Below are positions 1-11,969 of a stretch of 64,000 nt of DNA, piece after piece. The translations under genes and the position numbers were made by a program. This DNA is from Nelumbo lutea (Eukaryota; Streptophyta; Magnoliopsida; Proteales; Nelumbonaceae). How positions within the stretch are numbered: position 1 is the first letter of the stretch; the number at the start of each line of letters is the position of its first letter. Location of the stretch: assembly GCA_022828595.1 (NCBI GenBank), contig JAKGHH010000006.1, forward strand, positions 9,362,633-9,426,632. Reading direction: 5' to 3'. The notes below the pieces were generated by a model. The model saw nothing but the letters and a program-made list of their open reading frames with translations. It did not search any database and was not told the origin of the DNA.

Positions 1-470
1 CTTAGATTCCATGGTGGGTCCACAAGGTTGTTAAGACAATTGATGACAAACTTCAAATCACCCTCCATAATAATATTGAAGTCCCTGTAATTCAAAGTCA
101 CATTATGGGCTTTCCAAGCAGTCCAAGCTTCAGCCAAATTTAACATCTAGACCTTTCCGAGATGGTTTTTCACAATACAAGAAATAGAGCAAAGGCCATC
201 CGAATTGCACGAAGCCTCCAAATTAATTTTAACAAACCCCTCATTAGGAGGGCATTTCCAATTGATAGGTTCCCAATGCTTAAGGTTTTCTGATACAGAT
301 TCTTCACTAAAGCTAGATTTGATTTCCAAGAAATAGTTAGTGGCTTTTTTTCCCATCAACATGGGAGGGGGAGTTCAACAATTACTAAAAAGAAAATTAT
401 TTCTATTTTTCCAGATAATCTGTAATAAGATGGCGCATTTTTTCTGGCCCATGGATCTTCGTTACCACTA
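1..470 (-). pseudogene. LINE 3' fragment (RNase H-like RVT_3 domain), runs off left edge
   Basis: Read on the minus strand, 470 to 363 gives a zf-RVT-like tail with IWKNRNNFLF. Positions 362 to 147 then give the start of an RNase H-like domain (WKCPPNEGFVKINLEA). An in-frame stop follows at about 147, and the frame continues to the window edge with AEAW and IIMEGDLKFVIN, the AE-LWAL and EGDSK-VI blocks of plant LINE RNase H. The order zf-RVT then RVT_3 is that of plant L1-type ORF2. It is broken by stops and cut by the window edge, so it is a dead fragment. Confidence 0.75.
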
Positions 471-559
471 TTACTCCCACTTGGGTTTGAAATTTTAGTT
501 CACCAATCTTGAATTGAATCATCATCACTATCCACCAATCTGATCGGATTGTAGCCACT

Positions 560-1383
560 AGTTTGTCGTTGCGTTGAGAGGAAGGCGACTGTCAACTGTC
601 TCCTTTTTCTTATTCTAAGAGACGTGGTCTTATATTAGGGCATTTCGAGTATTTTCATAATTTTGGAGAATTTTAGGGGTATCTTGGTAACTTTTGATAT
701 TTTAGGGGTAGAGGTAGTTTGATCATTTGGGGTTAGGAGAGGTCTAATTGAAATTCTTATTTGATGGTGGGGATTCTGGGTCTAATTGTGAAGGGTTGAA
801 ATGTACATGGAAGTTCTATGTGTGTGGGTCAATAAGATTAGCCGAAATGGAATCCATTTCAATAAATGGACAAATAAGGGTATTTTTAATTGAAATTTGG
901 TAGGGTAGGGGTTTTGGTTATTCTGGATTGATTGGTGGGGTTAAATTTGTACAATAGTACTTGAATAAAGGGATTTTAAGGTACGAGCAATCCAACCAAT
1001 AAAAAAACCCAAAATAGAATCTCTTTTACTAGATAGGTAAATCGAAGATTTTTAAGTTAAAATTTAATGGGATGGGGTTTCTAAGGGGACTGGATGAAAC
1101 CCTGGGGTTTGATCAATTTTGATGTGTTTGGATTAGGGGAATCAAAGGTATAGGTGATCTAACCAACAAGAAAGCTTAAAATGGAATCTCCGTCTGATGG
1201 ATGAGTAGATCGAGGAATTTCGAGTTGAAATTTTGTACAATTAAATTTCTAAATGTCTTGAATGATTTGGAAAGGTTTGGTCAGTTCAAATGAGTTTGGG
1301 TCTAGGGAATTTGAGTTACGAGCATTCTGACTAACGAGAAAACCCATAATAAAATCTTCATTCAATGGAGGGGTGGGTAAAGG
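560..1383 (+). repeat. Fragment of long dispersed repeat (copy 1)
   Basis: This stretch is closely similar, by eye nearly base for base, to 15,090-15,903, in the same orientation. Similarity stops abruptly at 1,383, exactly where the copia LTR begins. The family has two longer members at 13,142-17,178 and 24,652-29,422. No coding capacity is visible. It was probably cut by the copia insertion, but the continuation expected after 8,339 is absent. Confidence 0.75.
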
Positions 1384-2479
1384 TGAAGGGATGGGAGATC
1401 AGTCATATGGATGGCCGAACCTTGCAGGAAGGTTGGGAGAAATTTAAAAAATTTCTTTACTCTCATCCGGGAATTCTATTCCCAATTTAGAAAACTACAT
1501 TTTCATGGTTTGTTCTTGTAACCAAACCGGACCAAATCTAAAACCAAAACAAGGGAGGGATATACCTGATACGGAATCCACGTAAGAATGCTCCTCCCAA
1601 CGTAGGTGTTCACGCCCAATGAGTGTACCAAATCTTTCCTCCACTGATGATGACACAACTTAGGGTGAGGCAGGATCAGCAGGTGGTTCTTCACCAATAA
1701 CTAGTGATTTTTCAGCAAGAATCGAATGAGACAGTGAACACAGCTTCTAAGAAGAAACAATATCAAGATCAAATCTTGATCCAATCCAAGAACTGGAGAT
1801 CGAACAGGGTGGGGCGGCAAGAGCAAGAAGAAAAAGAGCAGAAAGCAAGAACAGTCTAACTGTGTTGTCTTCTCTCTGTATTCAGCGAATGTGTCTTTGG
1901 AAGTTCGCCCTGTTCTTTTATTTATAGCCTTAAAGAGAAAATTTTCCTAATCTCATTAGGAGTTTCCTAATCCAAATCTTTTATTTGGATTTGGACTCTT
2001 TAAGTAATAAAAATAATCCCTTATCTTATCTGCAGATAAATATCAGCATTCCTAATCAAATTAGGAGTTCCTTTTATCCAAATCTTTATTTGGATTTGAA
2101 CTTTTTAAATGGATAAGGATAATCCCTTATCTTATTTGTTGATCCAATTCCTAGATCCGCCCCTATTTAATTAATCTAATTAATCTAGTTTGAAATGGAC
2201 TTTTAGGCCCATTAATCTTTTCGACTCACTTCCACTTAATGTCAGCCTTGGCATCAGTGTCAGACTTGGTGGTACATCAGTGTCAGCCTTGGCAAGATAA
2301 ATCTCCCCAGATCTATCCAACGACTATGGAGATTCTAAACTAACACGAGTCTCATATGTGTCCAGTTTAAGGGTACTACACAAAAACACACCATAATAGC
2401 ATTGTGTACTTTATTCATTTACAATAAATGTCATAATGTACATATGCTAATTGGAGCTAAGGGCATACATTGTCTAATA
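1384..2479 (-). repeat. 3' LTR of the degenerate copia element
   Basis: On the plus strand it begins tgaagggatg and ends attgtctaata. It aligns with 6,458-8,339 over most of its length, including the blocks around 1,403-1,440, 1,550-1,600 and 2,270-2,479. It lacks about 800 bp present in the right LTR (about 7,290-8,110). Confidence 0.85.
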
Positions 2480-2489
2480 GCTCCCACTT

Positions 2490-3300
2490 TCACTTAGGTC
2501 CAATCGTGTACAAGCCGGAGTCCTAGACTTTCCACATGTTTCTCAAACACTTTCTGTGACAGTGGCTTAGTTAATGGGTATGCCACATTCTCTGTTGATG
2601 CTATCTTTTAATATCAATCTCCTAGAGATCCAATGTTGTCATACAACAGTGGAATGGGTGATGTGTTGAATTCCAAATTCCAGAATGAACACCTTCATTC
2701 ATTAGGCAGCCTCACTTGCGACAATGTACTCGGCCTCGGTTGTGGAATCTATAATGGAGCATTGTTTGCTGCTTTTCCAACTAACTAAACAGGACCCCAC
2801 TGTAAAGATGTATCCAGATGTAGACTTTCTATCATCTGGGTCTGACTAGAAATCGACATCGATGTACCCAAGGATCTGTAGTGAATTACCATCGAATACC
2901 AGACAAAACTCTTTTGTCCTTCGAATGTATTTCAATATGTTTTTCACAGCGGTCCAATGCACTTGTCCTGGCTTATATTGGTATCTACTTACCACACTCA
3001 CTGCCTGAGCAATGTCTAATTGAGTGCAAAGCATGGCATACATGATGCTCCCTACGGCAGAGGCATAGGGAACTTCCTTCATGCCTTCAATCTCCTCAGA
3101 TGTCTTGGGAGACATACCCTTGGAGAGAGTGACTCTATGCCTGAAAGGAACATTTCCTTTCTTGGAGTTCTCCATACTGTATATTTTGACTATTTTGTCA
3201 ATATAAGTAGATTGGGATAATCCTATTATCCTATTTGATCTATCTTTATGGAGTCGAAGTCCCAAGATATAAGAGACTTCTCTAAAATCTTTCATGGAGA
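2490..3300 (-). pseudogene. copia RT C-terminal half and RNase H remnants
   Basis: The open stretch 3,295-2,846 translates to the second half of a copia reverse transcriptase: SYILGLRLHKDRS, LSQSTYIDKIVKIY and the YASAVGSIMYAML block that precedes RNase H. Downstream (2,840-2,490) short frames give [18 protein letters not shown] and PLTKPL, the RNase H and terminal blocks, with several stops. The YVDD box region just upstream (about 3,300-3,400) survives in part. It is a pseudogene. Confidence 0.8.
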
Positions 3301-3581
3301 ATTACTGTGAAAGCCATACTTTCACCGTATTCAACATTCCTACATCATTCCCAATTAATAGAATTTCGTCTACATATAGAACCAAGAACGTAACCTTATC
3401 CCCACTGGTCTTCCTGTAAACACAATGCTCATTCGAATTCTGCTTAAAGTCAACCTATTTCATAGTGATGTTCCAACTCCTAGAAGCTTGCTTAAGTCCA
3501 TATATGGATTGATTAAGTTTACATACCATGTGTTCCTGACCTGGAGCTATGAAACCTTGCAATTGCTGCATATAGATATCT

Positions 3582-4010
3582 TCAGTAAGATCTCCATTCA
3601 GGAACATCCATTTGCCAAATCTCGTAGTCATGGTATGCTGTTACAAATAGCAGGATCCTAATGGATTTAAGCATGGCCACGGGCGAAAAGGTTTCCCCAT
3701 AATCAATTCCCTCTTTCTGAGTGTACCCTTTCGCCATAATATGAGCCTTGTAGATCTTAACCTTACCATCGGGGCCCTTCTTCCCCTTATAGATCCATTT
3801 GCAACCAATTACTTTTACCCCAGGGGGCGGATTTACAAGTGTCCAGACTCCATTGGTCTCCATTGAGTCCATCTCAGCTCTCATGGCATCTACCCACTTC
3901 AAGAAATCTATGTCCAACATGTCTTTCATATAAGTCGTGGGATCCTCCTTACTAGTCGTGGCTTCCACCAAGTAACTTTCTTGGTCATAGCCGTAACGAA
4001 CTGAAGGCAT
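3582..4010 (-). pseudogene. copia reverse transcriptase N-terminal part (RVT_2)
   Basis: A 142-residue open stretch contains the classical RVT_2 opening: W-AM--EM-S---N-VW-LV-PP, then IGCKWIYKGKKGPDGKV, AKGYTQKEGIDYGETFSPVA and the start of the QMDV block. The frame shifts at QMDV, where LDVKTAFLNG would be expected. It continues in other frames toward 3,300. Confidence 0.85.
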
Positions 4011-4025
4011 GGATTCCCGGTTAAA

Positions 4026-5090
4026 TCACCTAGGTTGGTTATTAACTGGAGCTTGTGGAACATCTCCCACTACTCCTGAGCTCTCCTCATCAAGAACAAA
4101 CTCCTTAGGATGATTGTTCAATATGTAAACTTCCTCCAAGAAATTGGCATTTCGATTATAAAACACATTTTGTTCTCCTGTGTCATAGAATAAATACCCT
4201 ATAGAGCATTTTAGGCAACCTAATAAATAGGCAACAACTGATTTTATATTCCAATTTGTTAGCACTTGTTCTTTTAACATGTGTCAGACAACCCCAAATC
4301 TTCAATTGTCTTACACTAGGTTTCTTACTAGTCCAAAGCTCATAAGGAATTTTCAGAACGGATTTGGTTTGACCCCAGTTCAACATGTATATCGCAGTAT
4401 CTAATGTATAACCCCAAAAGGATGTGAGTAATTTCGAGTGTACAAAAAGTGATCGGACCATATCCAATAAAGTCCAATTCCTCCTTTCTGACACATCGTT
4501 TAATTGTGGTGTAGCAGGATGAGCTATTTGTGATACTATCCCATTTTCCTTTAAGTAGTCATTGAATTCGTTAGAGAGATATTCACCTTTTCAATCTGAT
4601 CGAAGGGCCTTAATGTGTTTCCCCAACTATTTCTCGACCTCTTGCCTGTACTCTTTGAAATTTTCAAAGGCTTCAGACTTGTGTCTCATTAGGTACACGT
4701 AACCATACCGAGAGTAACCATCGGTAAATGTTATGAAATAAATGTGTTGGTTACGTCTCTTTGAAATTTTCAAATGATTCAGACTTGTGTCTCATTAGGT
4801 ACACGTAACCATACTGAGAGTAATCATCGGTAAATGTTATGAAATAAATGTGTTGGTTACTTGTCCTAACATTCATGGAACCACATACATCAGTATGTAT
4901 ATGGTCAAATGTGTCTGTTGATCTTTCAGGCTTACCGTTAAATGGACGTTTCGTCATCTTACCCTAAAGGCAAGGTTCACGAATTGGAAGATCTTCTACA
5001 ATTAGAAAGTCCAAAGGACCATCCTTTACCAACCTTGTGATACAATCTATGTTAATGTGGCCAAGTCGGTAATGCCACAGGCACATGATG
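4026..5090 (-). pseudogene. copia integrase and GAG-pre-integrase remnants
   Basis: Minus-strand frames give LWHYRLGHIN (zinc-binding HH part) near 5,070 and GKMTKRPFNGK near 4,950. DHIHTDVCGSM with its catalytic Asp and FITFTDDYSQYGYVYL follow between 4,910 and 4,780. SERRNWTLLDMVRSL and WGYTLDTAIYMLN, the C-terminal core, lie at 4,494-4,330. The middle of the core, including the other catalytic residues, is disrupted by a 106-bp tandem duplication at 4,651-4,862 and further frameshifts. Confidence 0.8.
4651..4862. repeat. 106-bp tandem duplication inside the copia integrase
   Basis: Two adjacent copies start with ctctttgaaattttcaaa at 4,651 and 4,757 and run through the same ~100 bases with a few substitutions. 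The period of 106 is not a multiple of three, so it shifts the integrase frame. Confidence 0.9.
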
Positions 5091-5099
5091 GGTTCTTTT

Positions 5100-6440
5100 C
5101 TCGGGGTTATGCCACCACCTTTCTATGAAAGATCATATCCACTCATCATATGAGTTTTCCCTTTGGCCTCTGTCAGACAAGGTTCATAGCCATTTTAGGG
5201 TAAACATTTTTGTCCAGTGAATGCTCACCCATCATATTCGTGAACACCAAGGTATTGTGAGAGAGTTCCCATTTTCTGGTGAAGCCCCTCCCACATCGGT
5301 CTATGATGCCCCTATCATCTTATGAAACACTCAGACAAGCCCAATAGCAAATAGATAGCCCATTTTCTGGTGTGTTTCCTCATTACTGAAGGTCCCATCC
5401 TCATTCCAATGATGGAAGGCCTTTAGAGACTTCATCACATGAATCTCCCTATCACATGCACTCATATTTGCTGGAAGGAACGAAAAATTACACCCTAGTT
5501 TAATTTAGGTCAAACCAAAGTGGCTCCCACTGACTTTCATAAAGCCAAATTTCAGTGGGCCCAAATCGGTTAGGGTTCCGCACGTATCCTCTTTAGGAAG
5601 TGTGGGGCCCACCACTGAGGGAGGTCATCCAATGACTAGTAGGGACACCATGGCAATGATGTGCATTCAACCATGGTGTGCGCAAGAGCCACTATCGAAT
5701 CAGTATGGACCAAGCACTTATGACCCATGAACGTAGCACATCACACATCCATTCATCACATGCAGGGAAGAATCGGTCCAATCAATTAGTATCTGTAAAG
5801 CCCATTTTAAAGCCCATTTTAATCCATAATATTAGGGTTGAACAGTTTGGTCCATATAGCTTTATCTGCGAAGTGAGCTTTTAGCAGTTTTAACAATTTA
5901 AAATTGGGTCTTTACAGGTTGGGCGGAATTAAACATTCAATTAATTATCAATCCTTAGGCCCATTAGTGGGAGAATTAGAGCTGACATTCAGCCTTGATT
6001 GAACCCTAGATTCGGTCCAACCAGTTTGGACCAATCTGGTTCGAATGGGTCTAGGGTTTGATCTTTAATTAAAGATTTAATTCAAGAAATTAATCTAAAA
6101 TTAAATACTGATAAAAGAAAGACAAGAATCAGTCAGATAGGGTTGTTCGCACAATCCATCTTGCAAAACAGAGGTTAGATCACAATTTGCAGTTTCATAA
6201 ACTGTAAATCGCACAATCCTAAGTTCACTGCGCCAATCAAGATTTCGATCTCCATGTGTACGAACAACTCATAAATCAAGAAAATTATAAAGAACAATTC
6301 TAAATAATATTCAGATTTATAAAATTTAATTTTAGATCAATCGCCCATCAACTGGAAACAAATTTTCCAAAAAAAAATCCTAAATCTATGCAAATCGGGT
6401 AGAACGCCTTCTGCCCATTTGCGCAGGTTCAAATCTGATC
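5100..6440 (-). other. Decayed gag region and leader of the copia element
   Basis: No continuous gag frame remains. Short minus-strand stretches near 5,330-5,460 could be gag-derived. From about 5,900 to 6,440 the sequence is untranslated leader leading to the primer binding site. I recognise no additional gene here. Confidence 0.4.
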
Positions 6441-6444
6441 CAAT

Positions 6445-6456
6445 GCTCTGATACCA
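6445..6456 (-). promoter_or_regulatory. Primer binding site (initiator Met-tRNA type)
   Basis: The minus-strand TGGTATCAGAGC is the usual copia primer site. It lies one base inside the right LTR and fixes element orientation. Confidence 0.92.
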
Positions 6457-6457
6457 C

Positions 6458-8339
6458 TAAAAGGAAGAGAGATTCATCATATGGACGTCCGAATCTTGTG
6501 GAATAGAATGGACGAATTTCAAAAATTTCTCTCCTACCTACCGGGAATCGTATTCCCTATATTAGAAAGATCATATTTTTCAAGGATCAATCTTGAACCA
6601 AGAACCAAACTAGGTCTGAACAAAAACAGTAGGAGAGGGATATACTTGATACGGAAAAACAATATCTCCCAATGGAGGTGTTCACACCCAAGGAAGGTAC
6701 CAAAGACTGCTCCCACTGAAAATGGCGTAGTGTAGGATGGAGCAAAATCAGCAACGTTCTTCAAAAGAACCAGATCCTTCGCAAGAATAAGTTGGACGGC
6801 ACGTGAGCACTACTTCCAATTAGTCCTTTCACAAAAAACTGATATCAAGATCCAATCTTGACCACTCCTACTGAGAATAAAAAATCGAACTGGCAGATAT
6901 GGCAGCGGCAGGAAGGAGGCAGTAAGAAATAATTTTCGCAGAGGTGCTGAATTCTTTCTTCTGTGATTTCAGCTCTGAAGAGAATGTGAATTGTGTGTAA
7001 AGGCTGCCGCCCCCCTCCTCCCTTTATAATCTTAAAGAGATCAGCTCCTAATCCCATTAGGAGTTGCTGATCAAAATCATATTTGGATCAGAATTCCCTT
7101 TAAGTGATAAGGGTAAACCCTTATCTTATTTGCAGATTAGATTATCCCTCTCCTAATCTCATTAGGAGGTTTCTAAATCTGCTAGTCTAATCTCAGAATT
7201 TGCCCCTCATTTAACTAATCAAATCAGCCCAGTTCGAAATGGGCTTTAAGCCCAATAAGGATATCTGCTCACTCAGCCTTCCAAACTACTACCCAGTTGA
7301 GCTTCCTTGTATGGCGTGGGACCCAAACATTGATCTACACATCAGCCACTTGGGTTCAGCCAAGCCTTTGTTACAAGGCCTGGTCTAATACACTGTTATG
7401 GATAGTGCACCCCCTGAAACCCATCAAATGGGCTCTATGGGCCCACCACTTACCTTAAGTGGTCCCTGGGCCAAGCCACCTTGTAACACCTAGGGACTGT
7501 GGGCAGATGCAAGATTAGTCCATCAAGTATTACCCTCAATGATCTTACACTTAACCTCTCAGTCCATAATGATCAAACACTACCCGACAAGAGAGGACCT
7601 CTCCCTCGGTTGTAAAGAACAGTGTTGCACTCTCTGCTCACATGGATCCCAGGAATTAAAACATTTTGTAAATGTTTAGAAATCGTAAAATATATATGTA
7701 TATCTGTATATAAATTATTTTGCAAAACAAAATTTCAATGATTGAAATCGGTTGTCAGCAGTCTTGGTTTCCATCAGAGAGAGTGCATCCCCGATCATTA
7801 CCTTTGTCTGACAAAGGGGATGATCCTATCACTATGATCACCCACTCAGATGAATTCTCGGATTGTCCCAACATACCCAGATTTTGACTCCCGCTAAGGA
7901 TCTCACTGATTGGCATATCAAAGACAGTCCAATCCGACACCTAGTGCAGTATCATAATCGAGTCTAGGGGTCAGGTGTAACTTTTCAGTTTTGCCCATCA
8001 ATCTCCAAGGTCCAGGGCAATACTGGAAAATCTGGTCTGATTCAAAGATTCAATTAATCCTACACTGCATGTGCCTTGGGTCTCACCCTGGCGGCTGAGA
8101 CAGGCCACCCCAACATTTGGCGGCACACCAGTGTCAGCCTTGGCAGGATAAATCTCCCCAGACTTATCCAACGGCTATGAACATTCTAAACTAACACGAT
8201 TCTCATAAGTGTCCAATTTAAGGGTAATACACAGAAACACACCACAAGAACATGAATCAAATATGTACTTTATTCATTTACAATAAAATTATAATGTACA
8301 TCATTATGATTGGAGCTAAGGGCATACAATTGTCTAACA
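6458..8339 (-). repeat. 5' LTR of the degenerate copia element
   Basis: On the plus strand it begins taaaaggaag and ends attgtctaaca, so on the element strand it starts TGTTAGACAAT. It matches the left LTR but is longer (1,882 versus 1,096 bp) because of extra sequence at about 7,290-8,110, which contains GC-richer DNA of unknown origin. Confidence 0.85.
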
Positions 8340-9002
8340 CTAGCAACATTGATTTCTTCATATTATCATTTCCATATGTTATTTTCTTTCCTAAGGTTTA
8401 CATTATTGTAGGGAATCTCCATTTCACTATGTCCTAAATGACCAATGATGGGTCCTTGCTTTTCTGATGCCTTGGAAGATCAGCTAGACAACTGAATTGG
8501 TAAGGTGTAAAATAGGCCATAGAATAGATAAAGGTTCCGATGGGTAGAAGAAGCTTATTGTTAAGACAAATTAAAACAAAGTCCCTTCCAGTAGATAGAA
8601 TTACAACTCTAGTCAATATTTATGTTAAATCAGTAGGACAGGGGAAAAAACTAGGGAACAAGATATAGCATCTAAGAGGAAAAGAAGGCCAAAACAATCT
8701 TCAAAAGTATAAAATCTAATTCCTTTGTTGCTTGTATAACTCACCCATAGCTCACAATGACTAGACCCCTCAAAAATATAAAATGACAAGTTAAAAATAG
8801 GAAAAAAACACAAATAAGGGATGTAGGCATACTCCCATACTGAATTTCAGGGTCAGTTTAATGTTGACATCAATATGGCACCATTTCCATGTAGAGATGT
8901 ACTCATTCGTCGGCAGTAACAAATAAGGGATGTCGCAACCAAGTATCAAAATACTGATACACCCAATAAAAAAATTTGGACGTTGGTGCTTATCAATAAG
9001 AC
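8340..9002. other. Intergenic stretch, nothing recognised
   Basis: AT-rich sequence with only short, unremarkable open frames. No domain, terminal repeat or RNA gene was seen. Confidence 0.5.
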
Positions 9003-9189
9003 CATGGTTTTCAAAACCAGATTGAATCGGACAGTTGGACCGGAAAAATCGGTAACTAGTCAAGTGATCAGTTCCATTTTTCTCCAAAATCAGATTTTCT
9101 CCAAAAATCATTGATTCAAACGGTTGGACCATTCGACCCAATAACTGGACCCTGACCAGTTCAGTCTCCGGATCGGTTTTAAAAACCAT
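9003..9189. mobile_element. 187-bp hAT-type MITE
   Basis: The termini are inverted: it begins catggttttcaaaacc and ends ggttttaaaaaccatg. It is flanked by a perfect 8-bp direct repeat, aataagac, at 8,995-9,002 and 9,190-9,197, the target duplication length of hAT elements. It is too short to code. Confidence 0.88.
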
Positions 9190-9620
9190 GAATAAGACCG
9201 ATACTCGTGTTTTTTTTTTTTATTATCCTAAGATTGGTACTCTTGTTTTTATCCTTGATTGCAACCAATCTTTTTCACAGTACACCATTATCAAGTTACA
9301 TGTTCTGGCCTTTCTTATGGGCTTTAGGTTCCATTGGCTTAGTTTGACCACCCAGCAAGTTGTATTGCTTACATTTATCCTCAATGGCACAACTACATCT
9401 TTACTTTTTCTATAACTTCAAAAGATGACAAACCACCTGACTTATATTGTACTCATCCATGAGAGGAGGAGCCCTTCAATTAATTGGTGTCTTATACTGC
9501 AATTATCGAGGACTTGTAAAATTTTATATCTAGACAGTAGTTTAAATAATTGAGTAATTGTTTTCTTTAAAATAAAGTAATATATCACTAATATCCAGAA
9601 CATTATGTGCTAGTTTCTGA

Positions 9621-9797
9621 TAGGGGTGAGCAAAAAAATCAAAAAACCAAATCGGCTGAAACCAAACCAAAAAATTGGTTATCTGAACTGATTAGTAGTT
9701 TTGGTTCGGTGTTTTTAAAAAACTGAAGTACTGGTTTGGTTTCGGTTAACCAATATAAAAAACAAGCAGTTAACCGAAATAACCGGAATACATTTAT

Positions 9798-9828
<31 letters not shown>

Positions 9829-10096
9829 ATAAATTAATAAATATGTACTATATATATAAATATATATTTATAATATATGATATATTATTTATTAATTAAA
9901 ATATTATATTTTATATATTTATACATTTTTATTATATATTTATATATTTTTTATAATATATATTATAAATTTTGAAAAACCAAAAAACTAACGAACCGAA
10001 CCGACGATTAACCGACTGGTTTTGATTCGATTTCGATTACCAACTTTTCAAAAACCGGTGGTACCAGTTCGGTTAACCTAACCGTGAGCACCCCTA
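9621..10096. mobile_element. 476-bp hAT-type MITE with AT-rich core
   Basis: It begins taggggtgagca and ends gtgagcaccccta, inverted termini. The flanking 8-mers gtttctga (9,613-9,620) and gtttttga (10,097-10,104) differ at one base. The subterminal parts carry many cggtt/aaccg motifs and the core (9,790-9,990) is almost pure A/T. Confidence 0.85.
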
Positions 10097-10104
10097 GTTT
10101 TTGA

Positions 10105-10732
10105 TATGTTGTTTATGACTTGACTCCTTACAAGGGCAGAATTACTCTGTAAGGTCGTTTGTGTTGCTTCAAAGGTTTCCCTTAAGTTGCAGTTTTCCCT
10201 TGTTGGGGTTGATTAATAGATTTGGGCTCCATAGGGTGGTTTATTCCTCCACCTTTGAAGTTTGCATCATCATTATCATCTGCCTCATGTCCAGAAAACC
10301 ATTTAATTAACAATATTTGTCATTGTGTGCTCTCAACTTTTTTCTTTAGCTTTTTCAGATGTTAATCCACTGGAGATTACTTAACTTTGGACCCAGATTA
10401 GTTCTTCTTAAAATCAGGTTTAAAGCAATAAAAGCATCATATACCACCTCATTTGGAAAATGAATAGTGATTTTTATATCAATTAACCACTAGCACTTCA
10501 AATCATTTCATGTCAACTCATTAAAAACCCTTAGCCTTGGTAGCTAGGTTATGTTGTTTAATGTTGTCACTAGTTAAGTGTATTAGCTAATGAGATCAAT
10601 AACACAAAAATGGGACCAGTAATTCAAGTATTGGACCCAAGAAATTTTATTTAATGATGCTAGCCTATAAAATTTTTGTTCAGTACTTATATCAAACTTG
10701 ACTGCTACATATGTTTAGCATACAGAACTTTA
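10105..10732. other. Intergenic stretch, nothing recognised
   Basis: No domain, repeat boundary or RNA gene was identified. Confidence 0.45.
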
Positions 10733-10861
10733 AGGTTTTGTTTATTTTGAAGGAAAAAGTAGGGAAAAGAAGGAAAAGGTAGGGAACCTTTACAAATCTT
10801 CTATAGGTTTTCCTTCATTTTCCTTCCTTTCCTTATCTTTTCCTTCAAACCAAACATAGTA
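10733..10861. repeat. Small foldback repeat
   Basis: The left arm (tttgtttattttgaaggaaa) is roughly the reverse complement of the right arm (ttttccttcaaaccaaacat), with purine-rich then pyrimidine-rich interiors. It resembles a MITE, but I could not define a target duplication. Confidence 0.6.
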
Positions 10862-10869
10862 TAAGAGTA

Positions 10870-11500
10870 ACTAATTGCTAATTGTTCCTAGCAACTTCTT
10901 TATTTCTTTTTCCTCTCTAGAAATGTGTTCAGTTAATGAGTATGATATAGTTGGATTATCTTTAGATCCTATCTAATTTTCTAGATCTTTGCTTGTGGCA
11001 TTTGGAGTCCTATCAAAGTGCCTGTGTAATTTGGAAGACATTCCTTTGAGGGTATCAAAGCGCCTATGTAATTTGAAGTTCTATCAAAGCGCCTTCATGG
11101 CAGCCATCAACTGGAGTTTCAAAACTGCCGACTAGGTTTGTAGCATCATAGAGAGAAAAGCTCTTCTTGACCTGAAAAAAGGGTCTTAAAGATCCTTCAA
11201 ATTGGCTCTCCTCTTGGCATTTAAACAATAGAGAAGATGTATTTTTTAAACAAATGGGTAGATAGGATGAGTATTGATTTGAAAAACTCCCAAAATGGCA
11301 TTGTGAAGGGACATTTCTTGTACAAACCAAGAATTTATCAAATTGAAATTAGGATGTATTTGTGATTCAAATGTTTTGAATAGAGAATGGGTTTTTAAAT
11401 TTTATTTGTAATTGATTTTTTTTGTTCAATTTAAATGAATATAGAAAAAATACGTTATTTAAAGCAAATTAGAAAAAAAATTAAAAAAATAGGTTATATG
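10870..11500. other. Intergenic stretch with a short tandem motif
   Basis: Around 11,010-11,095 the motif tatcaaagcgcctatgtaat recurs about three times (the last incomplete). The overlapping 88-codon minus-strand frame (11,330-11,064) resembles nothing I know and is probably chance. Confidence 0.4.
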
Positions 11501-11509
11501 AAAAAAAGG

Positions 11510-11963
11510 TATAGATTTAGTGGTAGTCGTGATTGCCACTAAAAATCACGGATTGGACTTTTTATAGTGGTAGTTGATTCAGTATTTAGTGGCAGTTTTA
11601 TATTTGTGTCGAAAGCCGTGAAAATTGCCACTAAAACTTCTAGCAACAGTTCTTTTAGCAGCAGCTTGCCGACTGTCGGTAAAGTCTCTAGCGGTAGTTA
11701 CTGCCGCTAAAAGTCATTTTTCTTGTAGTGTGCAAAAGTCATTTTTCTTGTAGTGTGCATAGAAAGTGGGAAGAGGAATAAATATAAAGAGGAAAAGGTG
11801 TGGGGGAGGGAAAACCTACTCAATTCACGCCTAATCTATAGCCGTAGTCATTTAGTCTTTAGCGGCAGTTTTAACTATCTATTGCTAAAGACCAACATTT
11901 CTACCAGCAGCTGCCCTTTTGTCATTTCAAAACTACCGCTAAATATGATTTTTCTTGTAATGT
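11510..11963. mobile_element. CACTA (En/Spm) transposon terminus fragment(s)
   Basis: The sequence ttttcttgtagtg, reverse complement of the CACTACAAGAAAA terminus, occurs at about 11,718-11,730 and again at 11,742-11,754, with a degenerate third copy ending near 11,963. Upstream (11,515-11,720) lie several subterminal motifs of the type tagcggtagtt / actgccgctaaa in both orientations, as expected for CACTA ends. The opposite terminus was not found in the window. Confidence 0.75.
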
Positions 11964-11969
11964 AGTTTT

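Larger units (their letters stand above)
1384..8339 (-). mobile_element. Degenerate Ty1/copia retrotransposon, minus strand
   Basis: The element is bounded by two related LTRs (1,384-2,479 and 6,458-8,339). A primer binding site complementary to initiator Met-tRNA lies at 6,445-6,456 (minus-strand TGGTATCAGAGC), one base from the right LTR. A polypurine tract (plus-strand agctcccacttt) abuts the left LTR at about 2,478. Between them, in minus-strand order, are traces of GAG-pre-integrase, integrase, reverse transcriptase and RNase H, the copia order. All frames are broken and gag is hardly recognisable. The flanks (aaagg and ctagc) do not form a target duplication. It is an old, inactive copy. 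Confidence 0.9.
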
